Positions 1 to 12,583 are shown, counted from the stretch's first letter. The stretch is 64,000 bases of DNA from Bifidobacterium scardovii JCM 12489 = DSM 13734 (GCF_001042635.1 NZ_AP012331.1:806001-870000), one strand, 5' to 3'. Numbers and translations: made by a program. Notes: a model not told the origin generated them from the letters alone.

Positions 1-759
1 ACCGTGATCTCGATGGTGGTGGCGATCATCCTGTCGGTGATCCTCGCGATCATGCGCAAGTCCATCAACCCGGTGCTGCGCGGCGTCAGCTGGTTCTTCA
101 TCTGGTTCTTCCGCGGCACCCCGGTGTACACGCAGCTCGTGTTCTGGGGCCTGTTCGCCGTGCTGATCCCGAAGATCAGCCTCGGCGTGCCGTTCACGTC
201 GATCAGCTTCTGGAGCATCGACTCCGACGTGGTCATCACCGCATTCAACGCGGCGTGGATCGGCTTGGCCCTCAACGAGGCGGCCTACCTGTCGGAGATC
301 GTGCGCGCCGGCCTCGAGGCGGTCGACCCCGGCCAGACCGAGGCCGCGAAGGCGCTCGGCATGAACCGCACCCTGATCATGCGGCGCATCATCCTGCCCC
401 AGGCCATGCGCATCATCATCCCGCCGACCGGCAACGAGACGATCGGCATGCTCAAGACCACGTCGCTCGTGCTCGCCGTGCCGTTTACGCTCGAGCTGCA
501 GTTCGCCACCAACGCGATCGCCAATCGCATCTACAAGCCGATCCCGCTGCTCATCGTGGCCTGCTTCTGGTATTTGCTCATCACCTCGATCCTCATGGTC
601 GTCCAGTCGCGGCTGGAAAAGCACTTCGGCAAGGGCTTCGACGCGCGCGCGATGGGCACGCGCGGCAAGCAGCCGCCGCTGCCGGGCAAGACCGACGGCG
701 AGCCGAAGGACGACGTGAACAAGCTCAACGAAGCCGCATTCAACGGCCTGACCGCATAG
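1..759 (+). CDS. Polar amino-acid ABC transporter permease (5' end outside window)
   Basis: This is the C-terminal part, at least 252 residues, of a HisM/GlnP-type inner-membrane permease; the reading frame is open from the first base, so the start lies upstream. The EAA loop that docks on the ATPase is seen as [21 protein letters not shown], preceded by the family stretch [17 protein letters not shown]. Hydrophobic segments flank it, and the C-terminus is a hydrophilic tail. The ATPase gene starts 16 bases downstream, so the two form one operon; a solute-binding gene probably lies upstream of the window. Substrate within the polar amino-acid class cannot be read from the sequence. Confidence 0.9.
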   Translation, partial: TVISMVVAIILSVILAIMRKSINPVLRGVSWFFIWFFRGTPVYTQLVFWGLFAVLIPKISLGVPFTSISFWSIDSDVVITAFNAAWIGLALNEAAYLSEIVRAGLEAVDPGQTEAAKALGMNRTLIMRRIILPQAMRIIIPPTGNETIGMLKTTSLVLAVPFTLELQFATNAIANRIYKPIPLLIVACFWYLLITSILMVVQSRLEKHFGKGFDARAMGTRGKQPPLPGKTDGEPKDDVNKLNEAAFNGLTA

Positions 760-775
760 GGGAGAGACAACAGCG

Positions 776-1606
<831 letters not shown>

Positions 1607-1726
1607 CGCCGTACGGCCCGTTTTGGCTCCTCTCTTGAAGGGCAAGGGCGCTCGCATGTTCCAATACTGCAAAGGCGGTGGGTCGGATTCACATTTGGCA
1701 ATATGAGTCCGGTAGGGTGGTGAACC

Positions 1727-3619
1727 ATGTGTGGAATCGTTGGATATGCAGGAAACGTAGCGACCGCGTGCGGCAAGCCCCTGGAGGTCTGCCTGCAGGG
1801 ACTGGCGCGGTTGGAGTACCGCGGCTATGATTCGGCCGGCGTCGCGCTGAGTGCGCCCGGCATGGAGCAGGTCGCCGTGCGCAAGAAGGCCGGGCGCCTC
1901 TCCAATCTGGTCGACAGCATCGAGCGCAAGCCCATGCCGGCCGCGACCGTCGGCATCGGCCACACGCGCTGGGCCACCAACGGCGTGCCGTCCGACGTGA
2001 ACGCGCACCCGCATACCAGCCGCGACGGCAAGGTCGCGATCATCCACAACGGCATCATCGAAAACGCCTCCCAGCTGCGGCTCGACCTGCAGTCGGAGGG
2101 ATACCGGTTCTCCTCGAGCACCGACACCGAAGTCGCCGCCAAGCTGCTCGGCAAGATCGTCGATACCATCATCGCCGAGGAGGGCAGGCCCGATCTGTTC
2201 AAGGCGGTGCGCCGACTCGCCCGCATGCTGCAGGGCGCGTTCACGATCCTCGCCACCGACTGCCGCCAGCCCGACATCGTCGTCGGCGCCCGGCATGATT
2301 CGCCGCTCGTCGTCGGCTTGGGCGATGGGGAGAACTTCCTCGGCTCCGACGTGGCCGCATTCGTGGCCTACACCAACCGCGCGCTCGAAGTCGATCAGGA
2401 CCAGGCCGTGTGCGTCTCCGCCGGCAGCGTCGTCGTCACCGACTTCTTCGGCAACGTGGTCGAGGACCCGAAGACCTACACCGTGGACTGGGACGCCTCG
2501 GCCGCCGAGAAGGGCGGTTGGGACTCGTTCATGGACAAGGAGATCCACGAGGACCCGGCCGCCGTGCAGCGCACGCTGCTCGGTCGTCTCGACGCGCACG
2601 GCGATCTCAACCTCGACGAGGTGCGCATCGACGAGCATGACTTCAAGGCGATCGACAAGATCATCGTGATCGCGTGCGGCACCGCATCCTACGCGGGGCT
2701 CGTCGCCAAGTACGCGATCGAACACTGGGTGCGCATCCCCGTCGAGGTCGAACTTGCGCACGAGTTCCGCTACCGCGACCCGATCCTCACGCCGCGCACG
2801 CTCGTCGTCGCGATCTCGCAGTCCGGCGAGACGATGGACACGCTGATGGCGCTGCGCCACGCGCGCGAGCAGGGGTCGAAGGTGCTGGCGATCTGCAACA
2901 CGCAGGGCGCGTCGATCCCGCGCGAATCCGACGCGGTGCTCTACACGCACGCCGGGCCGGAGGTCGCCGTCGCCTCGACCAAGGCCTTCGTCGCGCAGAT
3001 CACCGCCGCCTATGTGCTTGGACTGTACCTTGCGCAGGTCAAGGGCGCGATGTTCCGCGACGAGATCAATCAGGTGCTCGACTCGCTCAAGGCCATGCCG
3101 GCGAAGATCCAGTGGATCCTCGACACGCAGACCGACGCCGTGCGCGCGGCCGCCAAGCAGATGGTCGACGCGAAGTCCTTCCTGTTCCTCGGGCGGCATG
3201 TCGGCTATCCGGTGGCGCTCGAGGGCGCGCTCAAGCTCAAGGAGATCGCCTACACCTTCACCGAGGGCTTCGCCGCCGGCGAGCTGAAGCACGGTCCGAT
3301 CGCGCTGGTCGACGAGGGCGAACCGGTGGTGTTCATCGTGCCGCCCGAACGCGGGCGCAACGTGCTGCACGCCAAGGTGCTTTCCGGCATCGAGGAGGTC
3401 AAGGCTCGCGGCGCGACCATCATCGCCGTGGCCGAAGAGGGCGATACGGACGTCGAGCGGTATGCCGACATCGTCTTCTGGCGCCCGGCGTGCCCGACGC
3501 TGATGAGCCCGCTGGTGGATGTCGTGCCGCTGCAGCTGTTCGCGATGGACATGGCCAAGCTCAAGGGCTACGACGTCGACAAGCCGCGCAACCTCGCCAA
3601 GTCCGTCACCGTTGAGTAG
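1727..3619 (+). CDS. glmS: Glutamine--fructose-6-phosphate aminotransferase (isomerizing)
   Basis: A 630-residue cytosolic enzyme making glucosamine-6-phosphate from fructose-6-phosphate and glutamine, the entry step to UDP-GlcNAc for peptidoglycan. The N-terminus MCGIVGYAGN places the class-II amidotransferase nucleophile at Cys2 after Met removal. Two SIS domains follow, with the sugar-phosphate motif SQSGETMDTL and the C-terminal KSVTVE. The length is normal for the family. Nothing resembling a glmS ribozyme is visible in the 120-base gap upstream. The stop codon region overlaps the possible TTG start of the next gene. Confidence 0.96.
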   Translation: MCGIVGYAGNVATACGKPLEVCLQGLARLEYRGYDSAGVALSAPGMEQVAVRKKAGRLSNLVDSIERKPMPAATVGIGHTRWATNGVPSDVNAHPHTSRDGKVAIIHNGIIENASQLRLDLQSEGYRFSSSTDTEVAAKLLGKIVDTIIAEEGRPDLFKAVRRLARMLQGAFTILATDCRQPDIVVGARHDSPLVVGLGDGENFLGSDVAAFVAYTNRALEVDQDQAVCVSAGSVVVTDFFGNVVEDPKTYTVDWDASAAEKGGWDSFMDKEIHEDPAAVQRTLLGRLDAHGDLNLDEVRIDEHDFKAIDKIIVIACGTASYAGLVAKYAIEHWVRIPVEVELAHEFRYRDPILTPRTLVVAISQSGETMDTLMALRHAREQGSKVLAICNTQGASIPRESDAVLYTHAGPEVAVASTKAFVAQITAAYVLGLYLAQVKGAMFRDEINQVLDSLKAMPAKIQWILDTQTDAVRAAAKQMVDAKSFLFLGRHVGYPVALEGALKLKEIAYTFTEGFAAGELKHGPIALVDEGEPVVFIVPPERGRNVLHAKVLSGIEEVKARGATIIAVAEEGDTDVERYADIVFWRPACPTLMSPLVDVVPLQLFAMDMAKLKGYDVDKPRNLAKSVTVE

Positions 3620-4602
3620 CGCGGCCCGACTGGCCCCGGAAGGGGAGCGCTCGGCCGCGGGCGGCGGAAGCAGGCCCCGAAAACCGCACCGTTATGTGAC
3701 CGACGAGCCGCATATCCCGTTCGACCTGAGTGTGCTGTACGAGGACGAGCGGATCATCGTCGTGGACAAGCCGCATTTCCTCGCCACGACGCCGCGGGGC
3801 ATGTGGCACCGCGAGACCGCGCTGATCCGGCTGCGCGAGCGGTACGGCGACCCGGGCATCATTCCGGCGCACCGATTGGATCGGCTGACCGCCGGAATCG
3901 TGGTGTTCGTGCGCGACCCAGCGGTGCGCGGCGCCTACCAGATGCTGTTCCAGGGGCACCGGGCCGTGAAGACCTACGAGTGCGTGGCGCCGGCCCGGCC
4001 GGTTCGCAGGCCCCGCTACGGCACGATCGAACGGCTGGAACCGCCGCGCGTGTTCCCGCTGCGGCGGCGCTCGCGCATCGTCAAGCGGCGCGGGGTGCTG
4101 CAGGCGTACGAGGAACCGGGGGCGGTCAATGCGGAGACGGTGATCGAACTGGGCGTTCCGGGTGGCTCGGGCATGGTGGGTGGCGTTCCGGGTGGCTCGG
4201 GCATGGTGGGTGGCGTTCCGGGTGGCTCGGGCATGGTGGGTGGCGTTCCGGGTGGCTCGGGCATGGTGGGTGGCGTTCCGGGTGGCTCGGGCATTTCTGG
4301 TGGTTTTGGTGGTTTTGGCGTTCCTGGTGGTTTGGTTACCGCGTCGGCGCGGGATTCGGCTGTGCCGCCTCCCGGCTGTGCCGTGCGCGCATATACGCTG
4401 CACCCGCGCACCGGCAAGACGCACCAGCTGCGCGTGACTGGGACTGCCGATTCTCGGCGACGACTTCTACCCACGCATCATCGAGCGCGCCTACGACGAT
4501 TTCAGTCAGCCGCTCGAGTTGGTCGCCAGAAGGCTGTCGTTCACGGACCCCATCACCCATGAGCCGCGCGAGTTCGTGTCGCAGGTGCCGCTCGGCATAT
4601 GA
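3612..4602 (+). pseudogene. RluA-type 23S rRNA pseudouridine synthase, frameshifted and carrying a coding minisatellite
   Basis: The frame starting at a TTG inside the glmS stop region (or a GTG at 3696) encodes an RluA-family pseudouridine synthase: YEDERIIVVDKPH, then the catalytic-Asp motif AHRLDRLTAGIVVF, and near the end HPRTGKTHQLRV. Two lesions are seen. First, a decapeptide G-V-P-G-G-S-G-M-V-G is repeated about five times (4152-4301) within the domain. Second, straight after QLRV (about 4435) the expected HMxxLG segment is missing. The remainder, LPILGDDFYPRIIERAYDDF, continues in the +1 frame to a TGA at 4600-4602, consistent with loss of about 11 bases. As sequenced, the original frame runs to 4562 with an unrelated tail. 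Probably inactive, unless the assembly is wrong. Confidence 0.8.
4152..4301 (+). repeat. 30-bp in-frame tandem repeat inside the pseudouridine synthase gene
   Basis: Four near-identical 30-base units (4152-4181, 4182-4211, 4212-4241, 4242-4271) and a fifth diverged at its end (4272-4301) are followed by Gly/Phe/Val-rich degenerate sequence to about 4338. The unit is ten codons, so gain or loss of copies keeps the frame. Near-identity of the units points to recent expansion. Confidence 0.95.
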
Positions 4603-4635
4603 CGCAACGAACCGACGGCGCAGGATGCTAGTATC

Positions 4636-4923
4636 CCACGCCGTTAATTCGTTTGGTAATTCTGGCTCTCCTCTCCGAGGGGAGCTGTCGGCGCAGCCGA
4701 CTGAGGGGAGGCCATGCGAATCGGCTTGATTCAGGCGTTCGCGGTAATGCTCCCCTCAGGCCGCTTCGAGGTCAGCTCGTCCTGCAATCACGGACGGCCT
4801 TACGGCCGTAGTCCTATCCGCTCACTGTCGTTCGCCTTCGCCTACAAACGCCTCCGGCGTTTGCTTCACGGATCAGCCTCCAAGAGGGGGAGCCAGGCAT
4901 AGTACACGAGCTTATGGCGCGGA
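4636..4923. mobile_element. MITE-like non-coding element with inverted termini (fills the 4603-4926 gap)
   Basis: The left end begins CCACGCCGTTAATTCG and runs into CTGGCTCTCCTC. The right end, read on the minus strand, begins CCGCGCCATAAGCTCG and runs into CTGGCTCCCC; the two ends match at roughly two thirds of 34 positions. Inside are a hairpin at 4664-4686, a CAGCCGACTGAGGGG module and a GC-rich middle with no plausible gene. The same right end occurs at 28801-28832, where it forms half of a compact palindrome. No transposase is present, so any movement would need help in trans. Confidence 0.6.
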
Positions 4924-4926
4924 CCA

Positions 4927-5940
4927 CTAGCGCGCGATATCGCGCACCGAACCGCGTTCGATGAATTCGGGCGGGATCACGGTCTTGACGCCGGATGGTA
5001 TGCGTTCGCCCTCGCAGATGCGCTTGACTATGGAAAACGCCTCGCGGCCGATCTCGGTGAACTTCATGCGCATGGTGGTCAGATTGAGCCGCGGCACCAT
5101 GCCGACCAGGGAATCGTCGACGCCGACCACGCTCACGTCTTCGGGCACACACTTGCCCCCGGCCCTGAGACCGAGCATCGCGCCGTAGGCCATCTGGTCA
5201 TTGGCCGCGTAGATCGCGGTGCACCCGGGGTCGCGTGCCAGCGACAGCCCGGCCTGGTATCCGCTGTCGGCCTCCCAATCGCCCACATAGGTCGGCGGCA
5301 CGGGGATGCCCATCTGTTCCAGCGCGTCGCGCCATCCCTGGGCGCGGCTTTCGGCGGCGCGGGACGAGGACGGTCCGGCGATGTGATACACGGTCCGGTG
5401 GCCCTTGCTCAGCAGATAGTCGACGATGGCGGTGGAACAGCCGTACTGGTCGGCGTCGATGGTGGGGCAGTGGTTGGCCGGGTCCTCCGAGATCAGCACC
5501 ACCGGCAGATCCTGCGGCGGCTGGAACTCGTCGAAGTCGGGCACTCGTTCTTCCATGACGACGACGACCCCGTCGACCGGCAGCTGCTTCATGCGTTCGA
5601 TGGCGGCCTGCAGGGTCCGTTCGCGGCCCCGGCCGATGGACTGCACGGTGGTGGCGTAGCCATTGTCGTTCGCCGCTGCGGCGATGCCGTTGAGGATACG
5701 GGCGTTGCCGAAGGTGGTCATGTTGAACATGACCACGCCGATGTCCTTGAACTTGCCGTGCTTGAGCGCGCGTGCCGCGTAATTCGGACGATATCCCAGC
5801 TTGTCCATGGCGGCTTCGACCTTGCGTCGGGTTTCCGGGCGCACGGCGTTGCTGCCGTTGGCCACTCGCGAGACGGTCTGGGGCGATACGCCGGCTTCCC
5901 TGGCGACGTCCTGCATTGAGGCCGTTGATGTGTTTCCCAT
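4927..5940 (-). CDS. LacI-family transcriptional regulator of the galactoside locus
   Basis: A 337-residue repressor-type protein. The N-terminal helix-turn-helix and hinge helix are seen in MQDVAREAGVSPQTVSRVAN followed by KLGYRPNYAARALK. The rest is a periplasmic-binding-protein-like sugar sensor ending in IPPEFIERGSV. It is divergent from the permease operon and the two start codons are 188 bases apart. An operator-like 14-mer lies at 5964-5977, just upstream of its own start, and three matching copies sit at the permease and lipoprotein promoters. It therefore probably controls galactoside uptake and itself. Effector unknown. Confidence 0.93.
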   Translation of the reverse strand: MGNTSTASMQDVAREAGVSPQTVSRVANGSNAVRPETRRKVEAAMDKLGYRPNYAARALKHGKFKDIGVVMFNMTTFGNARILNGIAAAANDNGYATTVQSIGRGRERTLQAAIERMKQLPVDGVVVVMEERVPDFDEFQPPQDLPVVLISEDPANHCPTIDADQYGCSTAIVDYLLSKGHRTVYHIAGPSSSRAAESRAQGWRDALEQMGIPVPPTYVGDWEADSGYQAGLSLARDPGCTAIYAANDQMAYGAMLGLRAGGKCVPEDVSVVGVDDSLVGMVPRLNLTTMRMKFTEIGREAFSIVKRICEGERIPSGVKTVIPPEFIERGSVRDIAR

Positions 5941-5963
5941 TGCGCCACTCCATCAAGCGACAG

Positions 5964-5977
5964 TGTTTTCGTTATCA
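5964..5977 (-). promoter_or_regulatory. Candidate LacI-type operator O1 (regulator gene)
   Basis: Reads TGATAACGAAAACA on the minus strand, fitting the shared pattern TGNTAWCGMAAWCA seen at four sites in this locus. It lies 24 bases upstream of the regulator's start codon, which suggests autoregulation. Confidence 0.6.
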
Positions 5978-6017
5978 AATTGTAACACGTCATATGGTGG
6001 CCTGACCACGCCGAAGG

Positions 6018-6059
6018 TGGACAAAATCGGCGATGGTGATATTATGGTAACGCAAACAT
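6018..6059 (+). promoter_or_regulatory. Promoter and overlapping LacI-type operator O2 for the sugar permease operon
   Basis: A -35-like TGGACA (6018-6023) and -10 TATTAT (6040-6045) are spaced by 16 bases. The operator TGGTAACGCAAACA (6045-6058) abuts the -10 and would block polymerase. A strong ribosome site GAAGGAGAGGG lies between this and the ATG at 6129. Confidence 0.65.
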
Positions 6060-6128
6060 TTTGGAGGGTATACAGTGCCTCGAACATTGCATATCCGATA
6101 ATGAAGTCCTTCGAAGGAGAGGGTTGGC

Positions 6129-7064
6129 ATGACCTCAGTTGATGTCTCGGCCGTGGCCTCGCCGTTGAATGCGCACAGTGATGTGCGTGTGAATCGGCGT
6201 AAGGCTGATTGGCGTGGTTGGAAGTTTATGTGGCCGTTTGCGGTGGTGTTTGTTTTTGTGTTCATCGTGCCGATTGTGTATGCGGTGTATATCTCGTTTT
6301 TTCAGAAGAAGATGATTGGTGGGAACGTGTTCGTTGGTGTGGCGAATTACGTTCGTTTGTTTGGTGACGCGCAGTTCTGGAGCAGTGTTGGTCGTGTGGC
6401 CTTGTTCACGGTGGTGCAGGTGCCGATCATGTTGTTCCTGGCGGCGGCGATGGCCCTGTGTTTGGATTCGATGAAGTTGCACGGCACGAAGTTCTTCCGT
6501 ATCAGCACGTTTTTGCCGTATGCGGTGCCCGCGGTGGTCTCGACGATGATCTGGGGTTTCGTGTATGGCGCGAAGTACGGTTTGGTGGGTTCGTTGAACG
6601 ACGTGTTGGGCACGCATATCGACGTGTTGGACCCGTCGGTGTTGTTGGCGGCGATCGGGAACATCAACACGTGGGAGTTCACGGGCTATAACATGCTGAT
6701 CTTCTACAGTTCCCTGTCGACGATTCCGCATTCGTTGTATGAGGCGGCGTCGATTGATGGCGCGTCGGAGTGGGGGATCGTCAAGTCGATCAAGTTGCCG
6801 GAGTTGAAGGGCAGTTTGGCGATCACGGTGATCTTCAGCATTATTGGTTCGTTCCAGTTGTTCAATGAGCCGAGCATTTTGCAGAACATGGTGCCGGGTA
6901 ATGCGATCACGACGTATTACACGCCGAACATGTACGCGTACAACCTGTCGTTCACGGGCAACCAGAGCAATTATGCGGCGGCGTTGGCGATCGTGATGGC
7001 GGTGATCACGATGGGCATCGCGTACGCGGTCCAGTTGCGCGGCATGAGGGAGCAGATGAAGTGA
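6129..7064 (+). CDS. Carbohydrate ABC transporter permease (MalF/LacF type)
   Basis: A 311-residue integral membrane protein of the CUT1 sugar family. A basic N-terminus leads to a first membrane helix (WPFAVVFVFVFIVPIVYAVY); the EAA loop is seen as EAASIDGASEWGIVKSIKLPE. The start is fixed by GAAGGAGAGGG upstream. Codon use is unlike most of the window: leucine is mainly TTG and glycine often GGT, giving a locally lower GC. It is paired with the permease at 7165, and its likely substrate is a beta-galactoside because the next enzyme is GH42. No ATPase gene is in the locus; bifidobacteria commonly share one in trans (inference). Confidence 0.92.
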   Translation: MTSVDVSAVASPLNAHSDVRVNRRKADWRGWKFMWPFAVVFVFVFIVPIVYAVYISFFQKKMIGGNVFVGVANYVRLFGDAQFWSSVGRVALFTVVQVPIMLFLAAAMALCLDSMKLHGTKFFRISTFLPYAVPAVVSTMIWGFVYGAKYGLVGSLNDVLGTHIDVLDPSVLLAAIGNINTWEFTGYNMLIFYSSLSTIPHSLYEAASIDGASEWGIVKSIKLPELKGSLAITVIFSIIGSFQLFNEPSILQNMVPGNAITTYYTPNMYAYNLSFTGNQSNYAAALAIVMAVITMGIAYAVQLRGMREQMK

Positions 7065-7105
7065 CGGTGCGTGTGCGTCGTGCGGGCGGGCGCGTGGTTC
7101 CCGTC

Positions 7106-7129
7106 GTGTCGGTGTCGGTGTCGGTGTCG
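7106..7129 (+). repeat. Four-copy GTGTCG hexanucleotide repeat
   Basis: Four perfect tandem GTGTCG units in the 100-base gap between the two permease genes. It is non-coding in the annotated frames. Length change here would alter the intercistronic spacing. Confidence 0.85.
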
Positions 7130-7164
7130 GTGGTGTCCGGCGTGTTCGTGAGGGAGTGTGTGTG

Positions 7165-8154
7165 ATGAGTGGTGTGGATGCGCGGTCCGTGTCGTTGCGT
7201 GATCGTGAGCGTGCTGCGAAGAGGGCGGAGCGTGAGCGTCAGAGGCGCGTGGCCGTCGATGAGGCCGCGGAGCGCAGGCGGGCGGCGAAAAGCGGGTTCG
7301 CGAACGTGAACAATCCGCGGCGTTCGACCGTGATGACGGTGGTGTGCGCCCTGTTCGCGGTGTACTGCTTGTTCCCGTTCGTGTATCTGGTGATCAACGC
7401 GACGAAGACGCAGGCGGATTTCACGTCGACGTTCGGGTTGGGGTTCGGTCGCACGTTCGCCTTGTTCGACAACATCGCGACGGTGTTCGGTTATCAGGAC
7501 GGGATCTTCGCGCGTTGGCTGTTCAACACGCTGTTGTACGTGGTGGTGGGCGCGGGCGGGGCGACCCTGCTGGCGATCATGGGCGGCTACGCGTTGGCGA
7601 AGTTCCGTTTCCCGGGCCGCAAGGCGGTGTTCGCGGTGATCATCGGCGCGATTTCGGTGCCGGGCATCGCGTTGGCGATCCCGCAGTTTTTGCTGTTCGC
7701 GAAGCTGAATTTGACGAACACGCCGTGGGCCATGATCATCCCGTCGTTGATTAGTCCGTTTGGCTTGTATCTGATGTGGATCTTCTCGGAGCAGGCCGTG
7801 CCCACGGAGTTGCTGGAGGCGGCGCGCGTGGATGGGGCGAGTGAGTTCCGCACGTTCTGGACGATCAGCCTGCCCCTGTTGGCCCCCGGTATCGTGACGA
7901 CCGCATTGTTCACGATCGTGGCGACGTGGAACAACTACTTCCTGCCCCTGATCATGCTCAAGGATGCGGATTGGTATCCGTTGACGATCGGTCTGAACCA
8001 GTGGAAGGACCAGGCGTCCACGGCTGGTGGGCAGGCGATCCAGAACCTGGTGATCACGGGTTCGCTGATCACGATCATCCCGTTGGTGATCGCGTTCCTG
8101 TGTTTGCAGAAGTACTGGCAGTCCGGCCTGGCAGCCGGCGCCGTCAAGGAATAA
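7165..8154 (+). CDS. Carbohydrate ABC transporter permease (MalG/LacG type)
   Basis: A 329-residue CUT1 permease, partner of the gene at 6129. A long charged N-terminal arm (about 50 residues, Arg/Glu/Ala rich) precedes the first helix, VCALFAVYCLFPFVYLVI. The EAA loop is EAARVDGASEFRTFWTISLP. I chose the ATG at 7165 because GAGGGAG (7149-7155) sits nine bases before it; a GTG at 7156 is less likely. It shares the TTG-rich codon style of its partner. The gene is followed by a 63-bp repeat array and then the beta-galactosidase gene in the same direction. Confidence 0.92.
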   Translation: MSGVDARSVSLRDRERAAKRAERERQRRVAVDEAAERRRAAKSGFANVNNPRRSTVMTVVCALFAVYCLFPFVYLVINATKTQADFTSTFGLGFGRTFALFDNIATVFGYQDGIFARWLFNTLLYVVVGAGGATLLAIMGGYALAKFRFPGRKAVFAVIIGAISVPGIALAIPQFLLFAKLNLTNTPWAMIIPSLISPFGLYLMWIFSEQAVPTELLEAARVDGASEFRTFWTISLPLLAPGIVTTALFTIVATWNNYFLPLIMLKDADWYPLTIGLNQWKDQASTAGGQAIQNLVITGSLITIIPLVIAFLCLQKYWQSGLAAGAVKE

Positions 8155-8170
8155 CCACCGGGACGTTCCC

Positions 8171-10640
<2,470 letters not shown>

Positions 10641-10702
10641 CGCGGGATCGGCCCGTTCGTCAATCGCGGATAAGCTGTCCGTGAGGCGGGGCGGCTCCGT
10701 AT

Positions 10703-10829
10703 CTGGCTCCCTTTTCTGAGGGGAGCTGACCGCGGAATTGGGTTGGCATCGTATCTCTGGCTCCCCTCGCAGAGGGGAGCCAGAGGTGGCGGGTCCGTTT
10801 CGTGACGGCTCCCCTCTGCGAGGGGATCC
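10703..10829. repeat. Cluster of three GGCTCCCCTC palindromes in the 10641-11187 gap
   Basis: Three family palindromes occur in a row: about 10705-10727, 10755-10785 (14-base perfect arms around GCA) and 10807-10829. They follow the beta-galactosidase gene and may end its transcript or protect it. The rest of the gap up to 10940 shows no gene. Confidence 0.8.
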
Positions 10830-10948
10830 TAGCGCGATAACAGCGGCTTTCACAGTAGACCATCGGGGATTCGTCCCGTTTCGCCTCCGAACAGGGGCGG
10901 GACGGGACGAATCATATCCGGGAACGGCCGCGTAGTATGAATAAAAAA

Positions 10949-11033
10949 TGATTGCGATAGCATTCGCGACATACCGGTGGTTCGTTTGCAATCTTCACGG
11001 AGCTGTGTATAATAAAACATGTTAACGCAATCA
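10949..11033 (+). promoter_or_regulatory. Promoter with two LacI-type operators (O3, O4) for the solute-binding lipoprotein gene
   Basis: A -35 TTTGCA (10985-10990) and consensus -10 TATAAT (11008-11013) have a 17-base spacer. O3 (10949-10962, TGCTATCGCAATCA on the minus strand) lies upstream and O4 (11020-11033, TGTTAACGCAATCA) just after the -10. Their centres are 71 bases apart, so looping by one tetrameric repressor is possible. A degenerate third site, ATGGTAACG with CAAACAT, lies at 11125-11141. The leader from here to the ATG is about 170 bases. Confidence 0.65.
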
Positions 11034-11187
11034 TAAGTTGAAATCGGCGATAACAAGCCGATCCTCGGCGGTGAGGATACACGATGGTTGTTACTCGATA
11101 GCAGTGCCGCTGAGGAACAAGACTGATGGTAACGTCAAACATTTCATCGCTCGCCATACGGCGGCGTACGGAAGGAGATACAGAACG

Positions 11188-12546
11188 ATGAAGTTCACTA
11201 TGGGAAAGAAAGTCGTGGCGCTCACCGGTGCGGCAGCGATGCTGGTCAGTGTGGCGGCGTGCGGTAATTCCAGCAACAGCGCCGACAATTCCAGCGACGC
11301 ATCCTCCAGCGGGGATAAGGTCGAACTCAACGTGTGGGCGTGGGAACCGACGCTGACCCAGGTCGTCAAGGACTTCGAAAAGGCCAACTCCAACATCACG
11401 GTCAAGCTCACCAACTCCGGTCAGGGCAACAAGACCTACACCGCGCTGACCAACGCGATCAACGCCGGCTCCGGCGCCCCGGACGTGGCCCAGATCGAGT
11501 ACTACGCCATCCCCGAGTACGCCATCAACGGCGCGCTGCAGGACATCACCGACAAGACCTCGGGCTACGACAGCTACTACACGCCCGGCACCTGGTCCTC
11601 CGTGCACTGGGGCGACAAGGTCTACGCGCTGCCGATGGATTCCGGCCCGATGGCCTTCTTCTACGACAAGGAGGTCTTCGACAAGGCCGGCGTCGACGCC
11701 GAGCAGATCAAGACCTGGGACGACTACTACGAGGCCGCCAAGAAGATCCACGCCCTCGGCGACAACTACTACATCACGTCCGACACCGGCGACGCCGGCT
11801 TCTACGATTCGATGACGTGGCTGGCCGGCGCGACGCCGTTCCAGACCTCCGCCGACGGCAAGACCGTGTCGATCAACCTGACCAGCGACCCGAAGGTGAA
11901 GACCTTCAACGACTTCTGGCAGAAGCTGCTCGATGAGGGCCTGCTCGACACCAAGACCTCCGGCTGGTCCGACGAATGGTTCAAGGGCATGGTCGACGGC
12001 ACGATCGCCTCGCTGTTCACCGGCGCCTGGATGCCCGCCAACCTCGCCAACTCGGCCGCCGGCGGCGCCGGCAAGTGGCGCGTGACCCAGATGCCGACCG
12101 CTGACGGCTCCACGACCAACTCCGAGAACGGCGGTTCGTCGCTGGCCATCCTCGCCTCCTCCAAGAAGCAGGACGCCGCGCTCAAGTTCATCGAGTACGC
12201 GAACCACGGCGACGGCGTGGCCACCCGTGTGGCCGGCGGCGCCTTCCCGGCCGACACCGCTTCGATGAAGTCCGACAGCTTCCTCAACGCCACGACGGTC
12301 AAGAACGCCGACGGCGAGGACGTCGACTACTTCGGCGGGCAGAAGTACAACGAGGTTCTGGCCAAGGCCGCCGAGAACGTCTCCACCGACTACAAGTTCC
12401 TGCCGTTCGAGGTGTACGCCCGCGGCAAGTTCGGCGACTTCGTCGGCAAGTCCTACACCGGCAACCAGAAGCTGTCCGACGGCGTGGCCGCCTGGCAGGA
12501 CGACCTCAAGGCCTACGCCGGCCGCCAGGGCTTCGATGTGAAGTGA
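11188..12546 (+). CDS. Sugar ABC transporter solute-binding lipoprotein 1
   Basis: A 452-residue extracellular binding protein (CUT1 type). The signal peptide ends in the lipobox VSVAAC with the lipidated Cys25, then a Ser/Asn/Asp-rich linker and LNVWAWEPTL starting the mature fold. GAAGGAG lies ten bases before this ATG, which favours it over upstream starts. It should deliver galactosides to the permeases at 6129 and 7165. It has its own promoter and two operators. A paralogue lies directly downstream. Confidence 0.93.
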   Translation: MKFTMGKKVVALTGAAAMLVSVAACGNSSNSADNSSDASSSGDKVELNVWAWEPTLTQVVKDFEKANSNITVKLTNSGQGNKTYTALTNAINAGSGAPDVAQIEYYAIPEYAINGALQDITDKTSGYDSYYTPGTWSSVHWGDKVYALPMDSGPMAFFYDKEVFDKAGVDAEQIKTWDDYYEAAKKIHALGDNYYITSDTGDAGFYDSMTWLAGATPFQTSADGKTVSINLTSDPKVKTFNDFWQKLLDEGLLDTKTSGWSDEWFKGMVDGTIASLFTGAWMPANLANSAAGGAGKWRVTQMPTADGSTTNSENGGSSLAILASSKKQDAALKFIEYANHGDGVATRVAGGAFPADTASMKSDSFLNATTVKNADGEDVDYFGGQKYNEVLAKAAENVSTDYKFLPFEVYARGKFGDFVGKSYTGNQKLSDGVAAWQDDLKAYAGRQGFDVK

Positions 12547-12550
12547 CCAT

Positions 12551-12583
12551 CGCCCGGACCTTCCCGGCAGGGAAGGCCGGGCG
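12551..12583 (+). terminator. GC hairpin after lipoprotein gene 1
   Basis: CGCCCGG and CCTTCCC pair with GGGAAGG and CCGGGCG around GGCA, starting four bases after the stop region. There is no T-run, so it may stabilise mRNA rather than terminate. Confidence 0.55.
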
